A stretch of DNA of 64,000 nt from Streptomyces sp. JH34. Its GTDB lineage: Bacteria; Actinomycetota; Actinomycetes; Streptomycetales; Streptomycetaceae. The notes under the pieces were generated by a model that had not been told where the DNA came from, did not search any database, and was given only the letters and a program-made list of their open reading frames with translations. Position numbers and translations under genes: made by a program. Of this stretch, positions 20,393-31,319 are shown piece by piece (the first letter of the stretch is position 1; each line of letters starts with the position of its first letter). The DNA lies in assembly GCF_029428875.1 (NCBI RefSeq), contig NZ_JAJSOO010000001.1, forward strand, positions 372,001 through 436,000, in the 5' to 3' direction.

Positions 20393-22411
20393 ATGGTGTC
20401 CCGGAGAACCCTCTTGCAGGCAGGCGGAGCGGCCCTCGCGGCCGGCGGGCTGGGAATCTCCCTGCCGAACCAGGCCGACGCGTCCGAGATCGGCGCCGCG
20501 GCACGTCTCCTGCCGTCGTTCGGCCGTCCCGCCCACCTCGACGTCGCCGACGTCAGCTCACTCCACGGGGATGATCAACTCCTGCTGACGACACTTCAGG
20601 GAGTGGTCAACCGGCGCGCTCCACGCCTCTACTTCAACTTCGACGCCGGTGAGGTCGATCTGCGGTGGCTGCCCGGTACCGGCGCCTCGGTGACCCGTCA
20701 CGGCAGCGCGCTGGATCTCGTCGCCCGCTACCGGGGCGAGACACGCGGCGCGATTCTGCACGATCCCGCCGTCCCGGACTCGGTGAACGTGGCGACGACG
20801 CTGGCCGGCCTGGAGAACGCCGTGGTCGCCACCGCCGGACAGGCCCGTGAGCACCGGCTGAGGACCGTCGCCGATCTGCGGGGCCGGTTCGACGCGGACG
20901 ACGTGCTCGCCACGTACCGCTGGCAGCTGGACCACCTGTTCCCCCGCTGCACCCACGCCCTGCTGGCGGGGCTCCCGCCCACCAGGACCGTGCGGGCGGA
21001 AGGGGTGCGGTGGCGTGAGATCGCGCGGGAGACCCGGCGCGTCCGCGACGCCTCGAACCGGCAGGTCCGCACCTTCGACCTGAGCGCCGAACTCTCCGGA
21101 GGGGATGCCGTCTACCTGCGGTTCCAGGACTCGCTGCCGGACGACGGCTGGGGCGCTTCGGTCGGTTCGGTCGAGGTGACGGCCGACGGCGGCCGGGTGA
21201 TCGCCTCCTTCACCCCCGGCACCCCGGCCGAGGTGCCGTACCTCTTCGACGGTTCCGGCTCGTCCGTCGGCGACAACGCCAACCGCTTCTGCGACGGCGG
21301 CGGTTCCTTCGTCTACCGCTTCGCGCCGGAGGCCGGCACCCGGCAGCTGTCGGTCGAGGTCGACGTGTGGAACCAGTTCCTCGTCTCCGCCACCACCACC
21401 GCGCCCACCAGGGTCGAGCCCTTCCCGTACTTCCGGGACTACGCCGTCGCGAGCCGGGCCATGGTGCTCTGGCTGCCTCCGTCCGGTGACACGGGCGCCC
21501 TCCTCGACGAGGTCTTCGACCGCGTCGAACCCACCACCCCCTACGCAGGGTGGTTCTCCGACGACGTGGCGGGAGAGTGGGGTGGCGTCGACCGGGCCTC
21601 CCGGCACGGCGTGGAAGTGGTGCCCGCCGACTTCTACATGAACGGCACCGTGCACGCCGGTGTACCGGCGAAGATCTCCGACAAGGTCCCGCCGAGACCG
21701 AAAGCCGCACTCCGCAACCGGGTCTACCTCACCCTGACCGTCGGCGAGGGCGACAACATCCAGTACTGCCAGCGCCGCATGCGGGACATCTGGGACGACC
21801 CGAAGAGGGGCCTCGTTCCCGTCAACTGGACCATCAGCCCGCTGCTCGCCGACATCGGGCCCGCTCTGCTGGCGTACTACAGGACGACCGCGACCGACAA
21901 CGACCTGCTCATCGCGGGGCCTTCCGGTGCCGGCTACACCTACCCCGGTTCCTGGCCCGAGAGCGCCCTGGACGCCTACACCGCACTCACCGGACGCTTC
22001 CTGCGCCGCACCGGCATGGACCTCGTCTACGCCTACAACCCCCGCACCCCTACGGGCGACGGGTGGATCCCGTTCGACGAGCGCGTCGCCCGCTCGTACC
22101 GGGAGAACACCCCGCTGCGCGGCGTCATCCAGTCCTGGGAGACCGGAGACCTGCGGGCGAGACCGGCCGGGCTGCCGGTGATCGGCAACTTCTTCCCGCA
22201 GGGGAAGGCCGCGGAGTACAGGGACGGCCTGGTGCGGCACATCGAGGGCTGGGACGGCACCGCTCCCCTCTTCGTCGCCGGCGCAGTCAACGCCTGGAGC
22301 TGGACACCCGGTGACATCGCCGAGCTCTGCGACCTGCTCGGCGATCCCTTCGAAGTGGTACGGGGCGACACGTTCTTCGACCTGATGGAGCGGGCGGGCC
22401 GAAGCGCCTGA
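20393..22411 (+). CDS. secreted GxGYxYP-family putative glycoside hydrolase
   Basis: A 672-aa exported protein. A twin-arginine signal (SRRTLLQAGGAALAAGG) occupies residues 3-30. The naming motif appears as SGAGYTYPGSW near residue 515. Two N-terminal regions precede it, including a jelly-roll-like insertion (about 210-330: VYLRFQDSLPDDGWGASVG). The GxGYxYP family is found in carbohydrate-degradation clusters and is predicted, not proven, to be a glycosidase. AAGGAG at 20375-20380 is somewhat distant from the ATG (12 bases); GTG 20396 is an alternative. The LacI-type operator and promoter suggest sugar-inducible expression. Confidence 0.85.
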   Translation: MVSRRTLLQAGGAALAAGGLGISLPNQADASEIGAAARLLPSFGRPAHLDVADVSSLHGDDQLLLTTLQGVVNRRAPRLYFNFDAGEVDLRWLPGTGASVTRHGSALDLVARYRGETRGAILHDPAVPDSVNVATTLAGLENAVVATAGQAREHRLRTVADLRGRFDADDVLATYRWQLDHLFPRCTHALLAGLPPTRTVRAEGVRWREIARETRRVRDASNRQVRTFDLSAELSGGDAVYLRFQDSLPDDGWGASVGSVEVTADGGRVIASFTPGTPAEVPYLFDGSGSSVGDNANRFCDGGGSFVYRFAPEAGTRQLSVEVDVWNQFLVSATTTAPTRVEPFPYFRDYAVASRAMVLWLPPSGDTGALLDEVFDRVEPTTPYAGWFSDDVAGEWGGVDRASRHGVEVVPADFYMNGTVHAGVPAKISDKVPPRPKAALRNRVYLTLTVGEGDNIQYCQRRMRDIWDDPKRGLVPVNWTISPLLADIGPALLAYYRTTATDNDLLIAGPSGAGYTYPGSWPESALDAYTALTGRFLRRTGMDLVYAYNPRTPTGDGWIPFDERVARSYRENTPLRGVIQSWETGDLRARPAGLPVIGNFFPQGKAAEYRDGLVRHIEGWDGTAPLFVAGAVNAWSWTPGDIAELCDLLGDPFEVVRGDTFFDLMERAGRSA

Positions 22412-22537
22412 TCTGGCGCCGGGGCACCGCGTGCGGACGGAGCCGGGGACTGTCGCGGACGGCCGCCCGCCACGGCCCGGTGAGGGACCGCTCAGGCGGG
22501 GCGTCCGCGTGTCGGCGCGGGGTGACAGGATGACGAC

Positions 22538-23194
22538 GTGCTGATCGAGGGATACGACCACGCCCCGCTGGTCGCGGGCGAACGGCTGCTGTCCCGCCCG
22601 GGCTTCTGGTCGAACCACCTCATGGCGATGTGCGGCGGCGAGCCGGGCGCCCCGCGTCCCGTTCCGGAGTGGTTCGGTGATGACGGCGCGGATGTGGATG
22701 CGTTGTCGGAGACCCTCTTCGGCTCAGGGCAGTGGCCGGTCTTCCGCCTGCCCTTCGCGGACGGCCCAGGGGTCGTGGCGGTCTACCGCAACCGCGTCGG
22801 CGACCACGGCATCGACTACCTCCTCGTCCAGCCGGGCCGGAGCACCCCACGGTCCCTCGGGAGCTGGGAAGAAGACCTCTCGGGGACCGGGCTGACGTGG
22901 CACGAACTGCTCCGCATCGCCGACGGCCCGTCCCTCTCCCCCGAGGGTGTCAAGGACCCCGCAGCCCGTCTGCTCCTGCTGCTTCCCCTCCTCTCCGATC
23001 CGGACGTACCGCGGGCAGCACCGGCAAGGCTCCGCACGGCCTTGGTCTCGGCCGGTGCGCCGCAGGACACGGCCGGGGGCACGGCGGCACGCCTGCTCGC
23101 GCACCTGACGGGCAGACCGGGGCACGACCGCACATGGGCCTCGCCGCTGAGCGGCAGCCGAAGGACCGGCAACGAGCTCCCGACGGAGCTCTGA
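22538..23194 (+). CDS. hypothetical protein
   Basis: A 218-aa protein with no family I recognise. Visible features are a WF-rich segment near PEWFGDD, a beta-rich stretch (PVFRLPFADGPGVVAVYRN; DYLLVQPG) and a leucine-rich C-terminal third (ARLLLLLPLLSDPD), then a polar tail. There is no signal peptide or membrane helix. The beta segments resemble small immunity-type or SMI1-like proteins only superficially. The GTG at 22538 is used; it has no strong ribosome site. It may be transcribed on its own. Confidence 0.65.
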   Translation: MLIEGYDHAPLVAGERLLSRPGFWSNHLMAMCGGEPGAPRPVPEWFGDDGADVDALSETLFGSGQWPVFRLPFADGPGVVAVYRNRVGDHGIDYLLVQPGRSTPRSLGSWEEDLSGTGLTWHELLRIADGPSLSPEGVKDPAARLLLLLPLLSDPDVPRAAPARLRTALVSAGAPQDTAGGTAARLLAHLTGRPGHDRTWASPLSGSRRTGNELPTEL

Positions 23195-23434
23195 CACCTC
23201 GGCCGCCTCGGCCGCCTCGTGTCCGCCCGAAGGCCCCTCGGGTGGGGTGGGTGCGGGGATGGTTCCGGGGTAGTCGAGCCGGTACAACGGCAAACACGGT
23301 TCAGCGCGGAGGCGCGAGCGCTTCGGACGGGCGGCGCCCACGCCGGCGCCCGCGAGTCGCATCGGTGTCCTGGCGTCCCAGGCTCCGATCGCGACGTGCT
23401 CACCGCTCCCACGCCGGCGCCGCCGGTGCGGGAG

Positions 23435-23478
23435 CGGGCCGTCCTCGTCACAGCGGTGCCTGTGACGAGGACGGCCCG
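23435..23478. terminator. very strong hairpin terminator
   Basis: A perfect 19-bp stem (23435-23453 / 23460-23478) with a 6-base loop, the longest in the window. It lies 240 bp beyond the hypothetical gene and 104 bp before the DUF3618 gene. The rest of 23195-23582 contains only short GC repeats (GGCCGCCTC units at 23199-23218) and no gene. Confidence 0.8.
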
Positions 23479-23582
23479 GCCGGGAGGCAGGGCGGGCCCC
23501 GAGGCCGGCGCGACCCGCGCACCCGAGCCGCCGGCGACAGCGTCAAGGCCGATCCGGCCGAGACCGAGGAAAGGGCATACCG

Positions 23583-24062
23583 ATGAAGGAAGAACCCCGA
23601 GCGGACATAGGTACTCCGGTTCCGGACGCCTCCAGCCCCGAGGAACTGCGCGAGCAGGCCGAGCGCACCCGCGATCGACTCGGGCGGACGGTCGAGGGTC
23701 TGGCCACCGAGGCCGACGTCAAGGCGCAGGTGAAGGAGAAGTCGGCCGCCGCCAGGAACCAGGCCTCGGAGAAGGCGGCCCAGGTCGCGGATCAGATACG
23801 GGGCAAGGCGGAGCAGGCCGCGGAGCTCATGAAGGACAGGACGCCCGATCCCGTCCTGGAGAAGACGGCCCGGGCCGCCGCGCAGGTACGGGAGACCGCG
23901 AGCAAGGCAGGGCAGTACGCGGCGGAGAAGGCTCCGGACCCGCTGCGCGAAAAGGCCGGCCGGACGGCGTCGGCCGCCCGGGCCAACCGCAAGCCGCTCC
24001 TCGCGGGCGGTGCGCTGCTCGCCGTCGTGCTGCTCGTGCGCCGCGCCAGGGGGCGCCGATGA
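23583..24062 (+). CDS. DUF3618-domain membrane-anchored protein
   Basis: A 159-aa protein. The DUF3618 motif SPEELREQAERTRDRLGRTVE lies at about residues 18-38. A long Ala/Lys/Glu coiled coil (40-135) and a single C-terminal helix (PLLAGGALLAVVLLV) with an Arg-rich end follow. Members are usually cotranscribed with a holin-like protein and a DUF4235 protein and are stress-linked; their function is unknown. Here the stop overlaps an ATG (ATGA) but the frame behind it encodes only 20 residues. The expected DUF4235 partner is present only as a remnant. Confidence 0.85.
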   Translation: MKEEPRADIGTPVPDASSPEELREQAERTRDRLGRTVEGLATEADVKAQVKEKSAAARNQASEKAAQVADQIRGKAEQAAELMKDRTPDPVLEKTARAAAQVRETASKAGQYAAEKAPDPLREKAGRTASAARANRKPLLAGGALLAVVLLVRRARGRR

Positions 24063-24230
24063 GGCGTGCGCCATCGCCCACACGCCTACCGGACCCGTCC
24101 TCGGCGCCGTGGGCGGCGTGATCACGGCTTTCGTCCAGCAGGTGTGGGAGGTCTTCGAGGGCGAGGACGGTAACTCCGCCGCCAGGGACGGAGACCGTTC
24201 CCGGCGGCAGAAGCGGCCTGATGCCGCCTC
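24063..24230 (+). pseudogene. truncated DUF4235-like remnant
   Basis: In a frame without its own start, 24071-24190 reads like DUF4235: TPTGPVLGAVGGVITAFV, then QQVWEVFEGEDG. The expected C-terminal half (a second hydrophobic helix and an RRLTG-type end) is absent, and the frame runs straight into a terminator hairpin at 24231. The frame linked to the ATGA at 24059 stops after 20 codons. Both a frameshift near the start and an internal deletion would explain this. Confidence 0.45.
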
Positions 24231-24263
24231 CAGGGCTCCGGCCTCACGGGTGCCGGAGCCCTG
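24231..24263 (+). terminator. terminator of the DUF3618 unit
   Basis: Perfect 12-bp stem CAGGGCTCCGGC / GCCGGAGCCCTG with a 9-base loop. Between it and the methyltransferase start (24566) nothing else is recognisable. Confidence 0.75.
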
Positions 24264-24565
24264 GCCGCTCGCCCCGGCAGCTGGCGACGTGACACGTGAC
24301 CGGCATCCGGCCGACCGACCCCGGCGTCGACGGTGGCCTCTCCCCCGGTCGGCGGACAACGGCTCGGCCGGCCGCGGGCGGCGGCCGGGTCACCCCGACA
24401 GGCAGGCGGCCGACCCGGCCGCCGGGCCACCTCGCCACCCGGAGGCCGTCCCACGGTGTGCCCGTCCGTCGGATCGCGGACCGGGTCAGGGCCGGACCGA
24501 GCTGAGAACGGGCCAGTACCTCGATCGGGTTGACCACCTCCGGCAGGCAGTGCTGGAGTCGGCAC

Positions 24566-25306
24566 GTGGACAGCATCCCCGCCAACCGGCGGCTCTGGAA
24601 CCGGATCAGCAGCGCCTACCAGCACGAGCACGACCCGCGAATCGGCGCCACACCCCGGCTGTGGGGCATGTACTCCATCCCCGACGCGCATCTGCACGCC
24701 CTGGGCGACGTCACCGGCAAGCGCGTCCTCGAACTCGGCTGCGGCGCCGGCCAGTGGTCCAGGGCGCTCGCCGCCGAGGGCGCCACCGTGGTCGGGCTCG
24801 ACCTGTCCGAAGCCCAACTCGCGGCGGCCGCACGCGCGATGGGAGCGGTTCGCTACCCGCTGGTGCAAGGCGCCGCCGAACAACTTCCCTTCGCCGCCGA
24901 CAGCTTCGACCTGGTGTTCTGCGACTTCGGCGGGCTCAGCTGGGCGCCCCCGCACCTGGCCGTCCCGCAGGCCGCACGCGTCTTGGCACGAGGCGGGCGC
25001 CTGGTGTTCAACGTCGCCAGCCCATGGTTCGAAGCGTGCTACGACGAAGCCGCCGGCCGAGTGACCACGACGCTGCAGCAGGACTACTTCGGGCTGAACA
25101 CCATCGCCGAGGACGACGGCGCGACCAGCTATCAGCTGACCTACGGCGACTGGGTCACGGTCCTGCGCCGCGCGGGACTCGTCATCGACGACCTCATCGA
25201 GCCGCGGCCCGGACCCGGAACACCTAACGGCTACAACGAGACCGACCCACCCGACTGGGCACACCGCTGGCCGGCGGAAGCGCTCTGGGTGACCCACAGA
25301 CCGTGA
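24566..25306 (+). CDS. class I SAM-dependent methyltransferase
   Basis: A 246-aa Rossmann-fold methyltransferase. Motif I is VLELGCGAGQWSRAL (about residues 46-60), the motif II acid lies in VVGLDLSEAQL and the motif IV region is FDLVFCDFGGLSW. It has the general shape of UbiE/Methyltransf_11 enzymes that act on small molecules. The C-terminal ending EALWVTHRP is typical of a Streptomyces subgroup of unknown substrate. The GTG at 24566 is preferred over an earlier in-frame start because TGGAG lies eight bases upstream. Confidence 0.82.
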   Translation: MDSIPANRRLWNRISSAYQHEHDPRIGATPRLWGMYSIPDAHLHALGDVTGKRVLELGCGAGQWSRALAAEGATVVGLDLSEAQLAAAARAMGAVRYPLVQGAAEQLPFAADSFDLVFCDFGGLSWAPPHLAVPQAARVLARGGRLVFNVASPWFEACYDEAAGRVTTTLQQDYFGLNTIAEDDGATSYQLTYGDWVTVLRRAGLVIDDLIEPRPGPGTPNGYNETDPPDWAHRWPAEALWVTHRP

Positions 25307-25496
25307 GTTCCGCCGCGCCGGATATCTCGCCGCCCCATGACCATGCCAACGAGTCACGGGTGATGGCACCAGGCACCGCGGCGCTGGTACGGAGGCGGGC
25401 AGAACCCGCCTGGATGCGGACATATGACTGCCGCTCAGCGGGCGGCCCGGCAGAGCGCCCGCAGCGGCCTGCCGCCTTATGGGTACGGTGCTGTCC

Positions 25497-26807
25497 ATGC
25501 AGAACAACGGGGCGAAGCAGCAACGAGGGCACGTACTTCTGATCGCGGGAGACAGCGCCACGCGGCGCCGCACGGTCCAGGTGCTCCCGTCCAGGAACCT
25601 CGCGGCGCTGTCCATGGTTCCCGTCTCCGCCCTGCTGGACAGCAACGTGCCGAGCGACACCACCTACCTCGACGGAATCCACGACCAGAACGCCCTGCAG
25701 GTCCGGCTGCGCACAGCCGCCGCGACCCCCGGCCCGCTGCTCGTCTACCTCTCCGGCCGGCTCACCACCGACCGTCGGGGACAACAGCTCTACCTGGCCC
25801 TGTCCAGGACCACGACATCCACCGCCCGCTACACCGCGCTCCCCTGGGAATGGCTGGGCATGGAGCTGCGTACCCGCCCCCAGGGGCTCACCACCGTGGT
25901 CTTCGACCTGGCCGCGGACAAGGGGACATGGCCTCTTCTGCGGGAGTACGGGACGCTGCCCGCCTCGACGGCGGCAGAGGTGTACGGCGTCGTCACGCCG
26001 CCCGGCTTCGCCGGGGACGAAGGGGTGAGCACCTACACCCGGCACTGGATCGAGCAGCTGCGTCACGCCCCGGAGCGGCCGTCGAACTCCCGGCTGCACG
26101 CGCTCACCGTGGCCTCCGCCGCACTGCCGCCGGGGGCCCTGATCCTCCCGGGCATCCGGGAGATCACGGCGCCCGGGTACGCCTTCGGTCCCCCGGTCAC
26201 GGACGAGCGGCAGGGCCTCGCGGACATGCCGGCCCCCCGGTCGGCCGTTCCCGCGCCCGCTCACGCGGGTGGCGGCCGGGCGGCCGGCCCGGCTCAGCAG
26301 ACGGGCACCGTCGTCACCGCGCGAACCGCTCCGGCGCCGTCGCCCCAGCCCGGGTCCGCCCACCCGGGCTTCGCGGCACAGGACCCCCGCCCCCACATCC
26401 ACGCCCTCGCACAGTCGGGCCGGCACACCGAAGCGGCTCAGATGGCACAGAGGTGGGAGCAGTACATCCTGCAGACCGACGGTTTCGACTCGCCGAAGGC
26501 CACGGAGTGGGTGGAGATCCGAGCCGACCTCGCCAAGATGTCCGGCAATTTCCTGCTCGCGACGCAACTCTGGGTCGGTGCCGGACGGACCAGGCTCGTG
26601 CACCAGTCGCCGGACGCCCCGGAAGTCCTCTCCGCCGCCCGTAGCGCCCACTACTGCTGGACCCAGCTGAAGGACGTGACCGGTGCGAGGGAGTGCGGCC
26701 CCGAACTGATCAGCCTGCTGCGGGCGCTCCCCTCGCTCGACCGCAGGCACCTGACGGTGGCACAGCAGCGTCTGGAGTACCTGCACGACGCGCCTGGCGG
26801 CAACTGA
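25497..26807 (+). CDS. conserved hypothetical protein, possible inactive caspase-like domain
   Basis: A 436-aa protein. The N-terminal 160 residues alternate hydrophobic strands in an order reminiscent of the caspase-like fold: HVLLIAGDS, GPLLVYLSGRL, LYLALSRTT and TTVVFDLAADKG. Where caspases have HxGHG and DxCxSG it has YLSGRLT and FDLAADK, so it would be catalytically dead (inference). A Pro/Ala-rich linker (about 235-290) follows. The last 140 residues are helical and TPR-like (HIHALAQSGRHTEAAQMAQRWE). I do not recognise a named family. A strong terminator follows. Confidence 0.6.
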   Translation: MQNNGAKQQRGHVLLIAGDSATRRRTVQVLPSRNLAALSMVPVSALLDSNVPSDTTYLDGIHDQNALQVRLRTAAATPGPLLVYLSGRLTTDRRGQQLYLALSRTTTSTARYTALPWEWLGMELRTRPQGLTTVVFDLAADKGTWPLLREYGTLPASTAAEVYGVVTPPGFAGDEGVSTYTRHWIEQLRHAPERPSNSRLHALTVASAALPPGALILPGIREITAPGYAFGPPVTDERQGLADMPAPRSAVPAPAHAGGGRAAGPAQQTGTVVTARTAPAPSPQPGSAHPGFAAQDPRPHIHALAQSGRHTEAAQMAQRWEQYILQTDGFDSPKATEWVEIRADLAKMSGNFLLATQLWVGAGRTRLVHQSPDAPEVLSAARSAHYCWTQLKDVTGARECGPELISLLRALPSLDRRHLTVAQQRLEYLHDAPGGN

Positions 26808-26865
26808 CCGCACGACGACGCCCTGCCCGGGCCTCCTCGTCCCGTCGCCTCGACAGTGCGGAAGA

Positions 26866-26900
26866 GAGGAACCCCGGCCGCCGCACGGCTGGGGTTCCTC
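26866..26900. terminator. bidirectional terminator
   Basis: A 10-bp perfect stem GAGGAACCCC / GGGGTTCCTC extends inward by five more pairs, one of them G-U, leaving a 5-base loop. It lies between the genes ending at 26807 (+) and 27003 (-). Confidence 0.8.
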
Positions 26901-27002
26901 GAGTCGGTGAGCGCCGGTCAGCAGGTGGACGGCCCGCGTGCCGAACCGCTCGACCGCACGCCTGCGGACCGCCTCACCTCACGGTCACCGCGAACCGGGA
27001 GG

Positions 27003-28436
<1,434 letters not shown>

Positions 28437-28683
28437 TCAACCTTGAGCGGGCGGTTCCGGCCGCCTCGTGAGAAGGCGTCCGGACTGTCGGTGCGGTGTG
28501 GTGTGCAGCGGCCGGCGAGCACCACGGCAGACCGCTTGTGAGGCCCCGGTCGGCCGAGCGCCCGGGCGGCACGGTCCAAGAGGACGAGGGCTACACAATG
28601 GCGCGTACATGACATGCAACTCGGCATCGGGCGACGCGCCCGGGCCGTGTCGTCCTGCTATGCGACGAGGAAACTCGATGCGT

Positions 28684-28697
28684 TCGAAATACCGAAA
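28684..28697. promoter_or_regulatory. CGAAA boxes near abfB promoter
   Basis: TTCGAAAT followed by CCGAAA; two CGAAA half-sites about 30 bases downstream of the abfB -10. Same motif family as 28913-28927 and 14283-14309. Confidence 0.4.
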
Positions 28698-28723
28698 GAG
28701 TGTCGAAGTGTCGAGCACCCTGA

Positions 28724-28751
28724 ATGATAGGGAAGCAGAGCGCGGCGTCAA
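28724..28751 (-). promoter_or_regulatory. abfB promoter
   Basis: Minus-strand TTGACG (28751-28746), 16-base spacer, TATCAT (28729-28724). Leader to the abfB start is about 290 bases. Confidence 0.5.
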
Positions 28752-28912
28752 CACGTCTCGCACGTATCGCCGCCGCCGCCATAACGCTCGCGCCTCGCTT
28801 TCCACACAACATCGCACGTCAAGCCGCCGGAGGGGTGCGCCGAAGCACCTTTGGCGCCGACGGGACATCCATCGCCGACGGCACCACAGGTCCGCAAATC
28901 AGCCTGCTGCGC

Positions 28913-28927
28913 GTTCGAAAGTTTCGA
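28913..28927. promoter_or_regulatory. palindromic CGAAA box upstream of xlnA
   Basis: GTTCGAAAGTTTCGA contains the perfect palindrome TCGAAA-G-TTTCGA. It lies about 45 bp upstream of the candidate xlnA -35. Similar GAAA/TTTC sites are known near Streptomyces xylanase genes. Confidence 0.55.
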
Positions 28928-28954
28928 TACCGGAGCAGAATTTTTTCGCGCCAG

Positions 28955-28982
28955 GAGGCTTGACGATGCATCGTCAAGCCTC
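28955..28982. promoter_or_regulatory. 28-bp perfect palindrome over candidate xlnA promoter
   Basis: Arms GAGGCTTGACGATG and CATCGTCAAGCCTC with no spacer. The left arm contains TTGACG (28960-28965); 17 bases later is AATCAT (28983-28988), a reasonable -10. The palindrome therefore fills the -35 and spacer, an ideal repressor position. Confidence 0.6.
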
Positions 28983-29261
28983 AATCATTCCTGTCTGAGG
29001 AGCCGATCACGGCTCGATATGTCGAACCACGTCCGCGTGGAGAAGTACGTGCCGCACGGCAGGTCCACACACGACCACACCGCATGATCCGCGCACCGAC
29101 AAAGCACCTGCGCCACCCCGATTCGTTCCGGTGAGACCGGCGCGCCGGCGCATTTCGGCTCTCCACGCAGTGGGAGAGGCGAGTAACGCCGCGTGGCGGT
29201 CCCCCGGCTGAGCCGCGATGGAGTACCCCGTGCCATCCCCGAGGATCGTCCCGTCCCATGA

Positions 29262-30809
<1,548 letters not shown>

Positions 30810-31319
30810 CGGAACCTGCGGCCGACGAAGGGGCCGGTCGATGACGGCCGCCTCTCCCCCTCCTCCCGAAAGGCGTGGTTGACGGTCAGGGGTCGCCGCC
30901 GCGGTGGCGGCGACCCTCGCAATCGGTGTGCTCGCCACGGTGTGGCCGAGCCCCCGTGGCGACGACGTCGGAACCGACGCCTGGTCGATCGCCACGGCGG
31001 AGAGACGGCGGAGGTTCTCGGACACCGCCACCGCCGACTGCGCGACATCGGTCGAGGCGGGTGGGGCGTGATGTGTGGAAGCTGCTCGGGGCCGGGTCCC
31101 GGACGCGTATCGACGGGCCCGTTCCGGCCGGACCACGCACGGTTTCACCCGCACTCCGCGTGCCGGGCGCCCCCTTCTCGAGTACGTGCGTCCTCCGTCC
31201 GGAGCGCGCCTGCCGGCAAGAAGGTGGGCTACTCCACCTCCTGGCGGGTACCCGCGTTCTCAGGCGCGTCGGTCGCGGCTCGCCGAGGGCAATGGCCCTT
31301 CGATGCGGTGGGAGAGGGA
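30810..31319. other. 510-bp region between xlnA and kinase gene
   Basis: Apart from a short coding-like frame (30904-31071) I see no gene. A weak 7-bp inverted repeat GCGGCCG / CGGCCGC (30818-30824, 30845-30851) could act as the xlnA terminator. Confidence 0.4.
30904..31071 (+). CDS. possible small membrane peptide or gene remnant
   Basis: A 55-codon frame starting GTG with a hydrophobic stretch VAATLAIGVLATVWP, then DVGTDAWSIATAERRRRFSD and a polar end. Third positions are strongly G/C, unlike the flanks. There is no ribosome site and an in-frame stop lies six codons before the GTG. It could be a real small protein or the tail of a lost gene. Confidence 0.25.
   Translation: MAATLAIGVLATVWPSPRGDDVGTDAWSIATAERRRRFSDTATADCATSVEAGGA

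Noticed and set aside
22538..23194. SMI1-like immunity protein assignment
   Set aside because: The beta segments are only vaguely similar and no toxin gene is near; left as hypothetical.
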